Of a stretch of DNA of 12,866 nt, positions 7,198 through 12,866 are shown piece after piece. How positions within the stretch are numbered: position 1 is the first letter of the stretch; each line of letters begins with the position of its first letter. Origin of the DNA: DASYHS01 sp035998295 (GTDB taxonomy: Bacteria; Pseudomonadota; Alphaproteobacteria; Azospirillales; Azospirillaceae); the NCBI RefSeq assembly GCF_035998295.1, contig NZ_DASYHS010000286.1, positions 1-12,866 on the forward strand. Reading direction: 5' to 3'. The translations under genes were made by a program, and so were the position numbers. A model generated the notes under the pieces. It had not been told where the DNA came from. It was given only the letters and a program-made list of their open reading frames with translations, and searched no databases.

Positions 7198-7203
<6 letters not shown>
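7189..7203. promoter_or_regulatory. Candidate LexA (SOS) site at the start of uvrB
   Basis: GAAC (7189-7192), seven bases, GAAC (7200-7203): read on the minus strand this is GTTC-N7-GTTC, the direct-repeat LexA site known in alphaproteobacteria. A third GAAC lies at 7174-7177. The site overlaps the ATG at 7198 and lies between weak promoter-like hexamers (7184-7189 and TATGTT at 7207-7212). The motif has only eight fixed bases, so chance is possible, but excision-repair genes are typical SOS targets. Confidence 0.35.
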
Positions 7204-9381
<2,178 letters not shown>

Positions 9382-9430
9382 AGGCGGAACCCGGGAACGG
9401 AGCCTGGAAGCGGGAAGTCCGGAGCCCGCC

Positions 9431-9736
9431 TCAGGCCGGCCGGCGGGCCGCCCCGCCGCCCGCCGCCCTGCTGCGCGCGGCGGCCGGCGGCGGCAGCTCG
9501 ATGTTGACCTCGAGCGTGGAGCAGTCGCCCCCGCGCTCGAAGCTGACCTCGACCTTGTTCTCGTCGACCGAGACGTATTTCGCGATCACGGCCAGCAGCT
9601 CCTTCTGGAGCATCGGCAGGTAGTCGGGGCTGGAACCGGCGGCGCGCTCGTGCGCGAGCACGATCTGCAGCCTTTCCTTCGCCTCGTCGGCGACGCTCTT
9701 GCGCTGGTTGGCCCGAAAGAAGTTGAAGATGCTCAT
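9431..9736 (-). CDS. minE: Cell division topological specificity factor MinE
   Basis: A 101-aa MinE. It stimulates MinD ATPase at the membrane and drives the pole-to-pole oscillation that confines MinC inhibition to the cell ends. Residues 2-9 (SIFNFFRA) form the amphipathic membrane-targeting start, 20-33 (KERLQIVLAHERA) the anti-MinCD segment that binds MinD, and 39-83 the topological-specificity domain with the conserved YLPMLQKELLAVIAKYV and VEVSFER. The last 18 residues are an Ala/Arg/Gly/Pro tail beyond the usual end near residue 83-88, probably unstructured. The ATG overlaps the minD stop codon in an ATGA (9733-9736), so the two are translationally coupled. It is the last gene of minCDE. 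Confidence 0.97.
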   Translation of the reverse strand: MSIFNFFRANQRKSVADEAKERLQIVLAHERAAGSSPDYLPMLQKELLAVIAKYVSVDENKVEVSFERGGDCSTLEVNIELPPPAAARSRAAGGGAARRPA

Positions 9737-10548
9737 GCGGTCCTCCGCAACAGGCGGTCGAGGAACCCCTTCTTCTCAGGCTTCATGAAGCGGTGCTCCA
9801 CCGTCTCGCCGAGGAAGCGGGAGACCGCATCCAGATAGGCCTGGCCGGCGTTGCTCTTCTCGTCCATCGTCACCGGCATGCCGACATTGGAGGCGCGCAG
9901 CACGGCCGGGCTCTCGGGGATGATGCCGAGCAGCGGGATCGCGAGGATCTCCAGCACGTCCTCGACCTTCAGCATGTCGCCGCGCTCGACCCGGTCGGGG
10001 TCGTAGCGGGTCAGCATCAGGTGCTCGCTCACGGGCTCCAGGTTCTGCTCGGCGCGGCGCGACTTCGAGGCCAGAACGCCGAGGATGCGGTCGCTGTCGC
10101 GCACCGACGAGACCTCGGGGTTGGTCACGATGATCGCATGGTCGGCGAAGTAGAGCGCCATCAGCGCGCCCTTCTCGATACCGGCCGGGCTGTCGCAGAT
10201 GATGTAGTCGAATTCCTTCTTCAGCTCGTCCAGGACCTTCTCGACGCCTTCCTTGGTCAGCGCGTCCTTGTCCCGGGTTTGGCTGGTCGGAAGGATGTAC
10301 AGGTTCTCGACCCGCTTGTCCTTGATCAGCGCCTGGTTGATCCTGGCCTCGCCGTTGATGACGTTGATGAAGTCGAACACGACCCGCCGCTCGCACCCCA
10401 TCACGAGGTCGAGGTTGCGCAGGCCGACGTCGAAGTCGATCACCACGGTCTTGAAGCCGCGCAGTGCAAGCCCGGTGCTGAAGGCGGCGCTGGACGTGGT
10501 CTTGCCAACGCCACCCTTGCCCGACGTCATCACGATTACCTTGGCCAC
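9733..10548 (-). CDS. minD: Septum site-determining ATPase MinD
   Basis: A 271-aa MinD, the family's normal length. This ParA/MRP-type ATPase dimerises with ATP, binds the membrane and carries MinC. The deviant Walker A GKGGVGKTT has Lys11 and Lys16; switch I contains Asp40 (DFDVGLRN), switch II Asp119 (DSPAGIE). The C-terminal GFLDRLLRR (261-269) is the amphipathic membrane-targeting helix. The start is a GTG at 10548 with GGAG 8 bp upstream; it gives MAKVIVMTSGKGG as in homologues, while an in-frame ATG 11 codons earlier would add an unusual extension. It lies 49 bp after minC and overlaps minE. Confidence 0.98.
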   Translation of the reverse strand: MAKVIVMTSGKGGVGKTTSSAAFSTGLALRGFKTVVIDFDVGLRNLDLVMGCERRVVFDFINVINGEARINQALIKDKRVENLYILPTSQTRDKDALTKEGVEKVLDELKKEFDYIICDSPAGIEKGALMALYFADHAIIVTNPEVSSVRDSDRILGVLASKSRRAEQNLEPVSEHLMLTRYDPDRVERGDMLKVEDVLEILAIPLLGIIPESPAVLRASNVGMPVTMDEKSNAGQAYLDAVSRFLGETVEHRFMKPEKKGFLDRLLRRTA

Positions 10549-10597
10549 GGAAATTTCTCCGCCTCTTGAATGTTGCCCCATCGATGCCGCGCTGGGC

Positions 10598-11368
10598 TCA
10601 GCCGAGCTGTTCCATGCGCAGGTAGCCCTCGTCGAGCCAGACCTGGACCGGCTTGCGGTACACGGTCTCGTCGAGATCCTCGCTGACCCGGTAGAGGCCG
10701 GCGATCGACACCAGCTCGGCCTCCATGCTCTGGCAGAAGATCCGTGCGCCGCGGTCGCCCGAGATCCCCGCGAGCGCCCTGCCGCGCAGCGTACCGTAGA
10801 CGTGGATGTTGCCGTCGGCCAGCAGCTCCGCCCCCGCGCTGACCGGGCCGAGCACGATCAGGTCGCCGCGGGCGGCGTAGACCTGGCGGCCCGACCGGAC
10901 CGGTTCGGTGATCACCATGGTCGAGCGCGGCGGCTCCGGCGCCGGCGCGGCCTTGACCGGCAGCGGGTCGGTCGGCGCCCTGCCGGGGGCGAGGCCGAAC
11001 CGGTCCTGCTGGACCTCGGGCTCGCGCGCGGGCCGGCCGCTCGGCATGGCCGGCAGCCCTGCCTCCAGCGCCAGCGCCTGGATCTGCGCGGGACCGCCCT
11101 GGATGCCGACCGCGATCAGGTTGTAGGACCGGAGCTGGACGACGAAGTCGATGAAGTCGAAGCCTTCCGGAACCTCTTCCATGTCCTCCAGGTCGAGCAC
11201 GACCGGCGCGTTCCGGAAGAAGTTGGGGGCTTGGCGGATCTTGCTGAGAAGCTGGGGGAAGAAGCCGGGATCGTCGGGGGCGACGACCTTCAGCACCATC
11301 ATGGTGAAGGTGTTCCCCCTGAGCTGGAAGGGGGCCTCGGTTTCGGAAAGCTGACCGTTGTTTCTCAC
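10598..11368 (-). CDS. minC: Septum formation inhibitor MinC
   Basis: A 256-aa MinC, which blocks FtsZ polymerisation where MinD places it. The N-terminal FtsZ-inhibiting domain (about 13-105) starts with FQLRGNTFTMMVL; a Pro/Ala-rich linker runs from about 106 to 155; the C-terminal beta-helix (about 156-228) has the family signature R-S-G-R-Q-V-Y-A, GDLIVLGPVSAGAELLADGN, IHVYGTLRGRALAG and AELVSIAG and binds MinD. A short tail after 230 is longer than in E. coli. The start is taken as a GTG at 11368, with only a weak ribosome-binding site; it places FQLRG at residue 14, so a later start is unlikely. First gene of minCDE. Confidence 0.97.
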   Translation of the reverse strand: MRNNGQLSETEAPFQLRGNTFTMMVLKVVAPDDPGFFPQLLSKIRQAPNFFRNAPVVLDLEDMEEVPEGFDFIDFVVQLRSYNLIAVGIQGGPAQIQALALEAGLPAMPSGRPAREPEVQQDRFGLAPGRAPTDPLPVKAAPAPEPPRSTMVITEPVRSGRQVYAARGDLIVLGPVSAGAELLADGNIHVYGTLRGRALAGISGDRGARIFCQSMEAELVSIAGLYRVSEDLDETVYRKPVQVWLDEGYLRMEQLG

Positions 11369-11492
11369 AACCCTACTCTACCCCCAGGAATCCCGCGCGC
11401 GCGGCCATCGTGCCGGCCGCCCGCCTCCGGTCGCTGCGATTCGCGAAGCCGGCTACTTCTAACGAGGCACACCCCGTCGGTTCAAGTGAGAA

Positions 11493-11500
11493 TTAACCAT
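11493..11500. promoter_or_regulatory. Candidate CtrA half-site upstream of minC
   Basis: TTAACCAT matches the CtrA half-site described in Caulobacter, where the full site is TTAA-N7-TTAA. It lies 125 bp upstream of the minC start, the only AT-rich patch nearby. Only a half-site is present and eight bases can occur by chance. Confidence 0.35.
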
Positions 11501-11571
11501 GTTGCCAAGTTAGTCGCACGCAGCCGCGCTGAATCCATTTCTTGAGGCTCGCGCGAACCCGGCCACAAAGT

Positions 11572-11600
11572 ATGGTAGCTTTTCACGCCAGCATTGGCAA
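11572..11600 (-). promoter_or_regulatory. Candidate promoter of the min operon
   Basis: On the minus strand TTGCCA (11595-11600), 17 bp, TACCAT (11572-11577) match the -35 and -10 consensus at 5 and 4 of 6 positions. The leader to minC would be about 195 nt and would contain the TTAACCAT site. A 13-bp palindrome GCAAAG-T-CTTTGC (11597-11609) overlaps the -35 hexamer. A promoter nearer minC is not excluded. Confidence 0.35.
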
Positions 11601-11613
11601 AGTCTTTGCGAGG

Positions 11614-11856
11614 CTACTCGCGCGGCCCGGCCTGCCCGCCCAGCAATGCCGCGCGCCGTTGGTCATACTCCTCCCGGCTGATCAACCCGCGGTCGCGCAT
11701 CACGTCCAGCGCGCGCAGGCCGCGCCGCGCCGAGTCGCTCCCGTCGTTCCCACTTTCGGCGTCGGTCTGCGCCGTGCTGGCGCCGGGCCGCACATCCGGC
11801 CCCCCGCCCAGCCCCCCGGTGCCCTTCGGTCCGCCGGACGATGCTCCGCGTGCCAT
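11614..11856 (-). CDS. Small protein with a C-terminal SHOCT domain
   Basis: An 80-aa protein. The first 45 residues are Gly/Ser/Asp-rich and probably disordered, without signal peptide or membrane segment. Residues 49-72 (ALDVMRDRGLISREEYDQRRAALL) are a good SHOCT (short C-terminal) domain: leucine, then basic-GLIS-EE(Y/F) and a final R-x-x-LL. SHOCT is an oligomerisation or interaction module often found on the ends of secreted or membrane proteins; its job in a protein this small is unknown. The ATG at 11856 has a near-perfect GAGGAG 7 bp upstream, which supports it as a real gene. It precedes minC on the same strand with a 245-bp gap, too long to suggest one operon. Confidence 0.75.
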   Translation of the reverse strand: MARGASSGGPKGTGGLGGGPDVRPGASTAQTDAESGNDGSDSARRGLRALDVMRDRGLISREEYDQRRAALLGGQAGPRE

Positions 11857-11881
11857 GCTTCACTCCTCACCTAATCCATAT

Positions 11882-11910
11882 GTTGTATGAAACTTTGGTG
11901 GCGGGCGCAA
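11882..11910 (-). promoter_or_regulatory. Candidate promoter of the SHOCT gene
   Basis: On the minus strand TTGCGC (11905-11910), 17 bp, TACAAC (11882-11887), each matching the consensus at 4 of 6 positions. Transcription would start near 11875, about 19 nt before the ATG at 11856. Confidence 0.35.
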
Positions 11911-12019
11911 AATCCTCTGTAAAGCGTTACGTCTTTGCCCGACAATGGAATGCGAAGCACCCCGCCGTGAAACAGTGGAGCGCCGGTGAAGGGATCAGAC
12001 ACACGCCCATCCTGCCAGC

Positions 12020-12109
12020 CCCGCGGCATCCCGCGGGCCGGCGACCGGCCTTCAGCGCATCGCGCCGGGTTCGAACGAGATCAGGCCTCCCCGTCCGGGA
12101 GGCCTTTTT
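12020..12109 (+). ncRNA. Structured RNA element upstream of phoH: leader or small RNA
   Basis: The 306-bp gap 11857-12162 has no gene that I can support. Its right half has three consecutive perfect hairpins: CCCGCGG/CCGCGGG with a CATC loop (12020-12037), GGCCGG/CCGGCC with a CGA loop (12036-12050, sharing two bases with the first, so they compete), and a 9-bp stem with T-tract (12083-12109). A weak plus-strand promoter-like pair (TTGGTG 11895-11900 and TGTAAA 11918-11923, 17 bp apart) could start the RNA near 11930. The nearest plus-strand gene upstream, uvrB, ends 2.5 kb away, so this terminator-like stem does not belong to a known transcript. I cannot tell a small RNA from a phoH attenuator. 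No tRNA, 6S, tmRNA or SRP RNA pattern was found. Confidence 0.4.
12083..12109 (+). terminator. Strong rho-independent terminator hairpin before phoH
   Basis: AGGCCTCCC (12083-12091) pairs perfectly with GGGAGGCCT (12097-12105) around a 5-nt loop and is followed by T through 12109. On the plus strand it is a full intrinsic terminator; on the minus strand there is no T-tract. It lies 53 bp before the phoH ATG with no clear promoter in between. Confidence 0.75.
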
Positions 12110-12162
12110 CGTTTCCGCTTCCCTCCAGGGTTCTCTCGTCGACACAGGTCAAGGAGAAGGAC

Positions 12163-12866
12163 ATGGCCAAGCGCCAGGTCAAGGCAGCTTCCGTCACCGG
12201 CCCGATGGCGGGCAAGGTCACCAGCCTCTTCCCCGAGGGCGGCTGGGACCCTCTGGAGGACCGGCGGGACCAGAGCTACCTGCGGACGGTCAAGCCGCAG
12301 AGCGCCAACCAGAAGACGCTGCTCTCCGCCATCACCGAGCACAGCCTGGTCCTGGCCCTGGGGCCGGCCGGCACGGGCAAGACCTATCTCGCGATCAGCT
12401 CGGCGGTGGAGGCGCTGGAGGCCGGCCGCGTGGACCGGATCATGCTGTCGCGACCGGCGATCGAGGCGGGTGAAAGCCTGGGCTTCCTGCCGGGCGACCT
12501 GCAGGACAAGATGGCCCCCTACCTGCGCCCGCTCTACGACGCGCTCGCCGACCGGCTCGGCGGCAAGCGGCTGAGGCAGATGCTGGTCGACGGGACGATC
12601 GAGATCGCGCCGATCGCCTACATGCGCGGACGCACCCTCAACAACGCGTTCGTGGTGATCGACGAGGCGCAGAACTGCACCTACGCCCAGATCAAGATGC
12701 TGCTGACCCGCCTGGGCTGGCACAGCACCATGGTCCTGACCGGCGACCCGGACCAGAGCGACCTGCTGAACGGGCTGTCCGGCCTCGCCGACATCGCGCG
12801 GCGGCTGCAGGCGCTCGACGGCATCGCCGTCGTCCACCTGAACGAGAGCGACATCGTCCGCCACCC
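12163..12866 (+). CDS. PhoH-family ATPase, truncated by the window end
   Basis: The first 234 residues of a PhoH protein; the gene runs past base 12866. PhoH proteins are P-loop ATPases of helicase superfamily 1 type; the E. coli namesake is induced by phosphate starvation, and the role of most members, probably in RNA metabolism, is unsettled. After a short N-terminal region (1-45) the core follows: the NQKTLL element (49-54) that precedes the P-loop, Walker A GPAGTGKT (67-74), SRPAIEAGESLGFLPGDLQDKMAPYLRPLYD (96-126), a PIAYMRGRTLNNAFVVIDEAQN stretch with Walker B DEAQN (167-171), and TGDPDQSDLL (193-202). There is no N-terminal PIN domain or KH-like extension, so it is the short type like E. 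coli PhoH (about 260 aa), not YbeZ. The ATG has AAGGAG 6 bp upstream. A terminator-like hairpin precedes it. Confidence 0.95.
   Translation, partial: MAKRQVKAASVTGPMAGKVTSLFPEGGWDPLEDRRDQSYLRTVKPQSANQKTLLSAITEHSLVLALGPAGTGKTYLAISSAVEALEAGRVDRIMLSRPAIEAGESLGFLPGDLQDKMAPYLRPLYDALADRLGGKRLRQMLVDGTIEIAPIAYMRGRTLNNAFVVIDEAQNCTYAQIKMLLTRLGWHSTMVLTGDPDQSDLLNGLSGLADIARRLQALDGIAVVHLNESDIVRH

Noticed and set aside
12064..12082. GGTTCGAAC near 12068-12076, resembling a tRNA T-loop or a tRNA-end attachment site
   Set aside because: The flanking bases cannot form the 5-bp T-stem, and there is no acceptor stem, anticodon arm or CCA-proximal pairing around it. It is an 8-bp palindrome only.
12052..12864. 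270-aa minus-strand frame at the right edge
   Set aside because: It is antisense to phoH, whose Walker A and B motifs and AAGGAG site decide the strand.

Overview
The window is very GC-rich (roughly two-thirds G+C by eye) and reads as an ordinary alphaproteobacterial chromosome segment. The gene content (minCDE in the C-D-E order, a class I aspartate aminotransferase of about 400 aa, an EF-G-like GTPase with a DCPGS motif, a CtrA-type TTAACCAT site and a LexA-type GAAC-N7-GAAC site) suggests a Rhodospirillales/Azospirillales-like organism. The lineage is an inference. I see no insertion sequence, prophage, CRISPR array, rRNA or tRNA.

Left part (1-2644), minus strand: an EF-G-like translational GTPase is followed downstream by a small Dps/ferritin-like iron-storage protein. 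The latter has its own promoter, overlapped by a 22-bp inverted repeat. Middle-left (2768-5006): a compact regulated module. A TetR-family regulator (plus strand) diverges from a two-gene operon (minus strand) encoding a NIPSNAP-family protein and a glutathione S-transferase. The short intergenic gap carries two inverted repeats in the promoter region, as expected for TetR autorepression. This looks like a response to small electrophiles or toxic compounds. Convergent to the regulator is an aspartate aminotransferase (5095-6297).

Middle-right (6494-9381), plus strand: a membrane-anchored protein resembling a NERD nuclease domain without its catalytic residues, then uvrB, the nucleotide-excision-repair helicase, 44 bp downstream. 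A LexA-type direct repeat overlaps the uvrB start region. Convergent to uvrB is the minCDE division-site operon (11368 down to 9431), with minD and minE overlapping by ATGA. Upstream of min lies a small SHOCT-domain protein (11614-11856).

Right edge: a 306-bp gap (11857-12162) has three hairpins in a row, the last followed by a T-tract, just before a PhoH-family ATPase that runs off the window. This gap is the best candidate for an undescribed RNA element: either a small RNA or a phoH attenuator. Most of the window is well-known housekeeping; the points worth a second look are the inactive-looking NERD protein, the EF-G-like GTPase lacking the catalytic histidine, the TetR/NIPSNAP/GST switch and the phoH leader.
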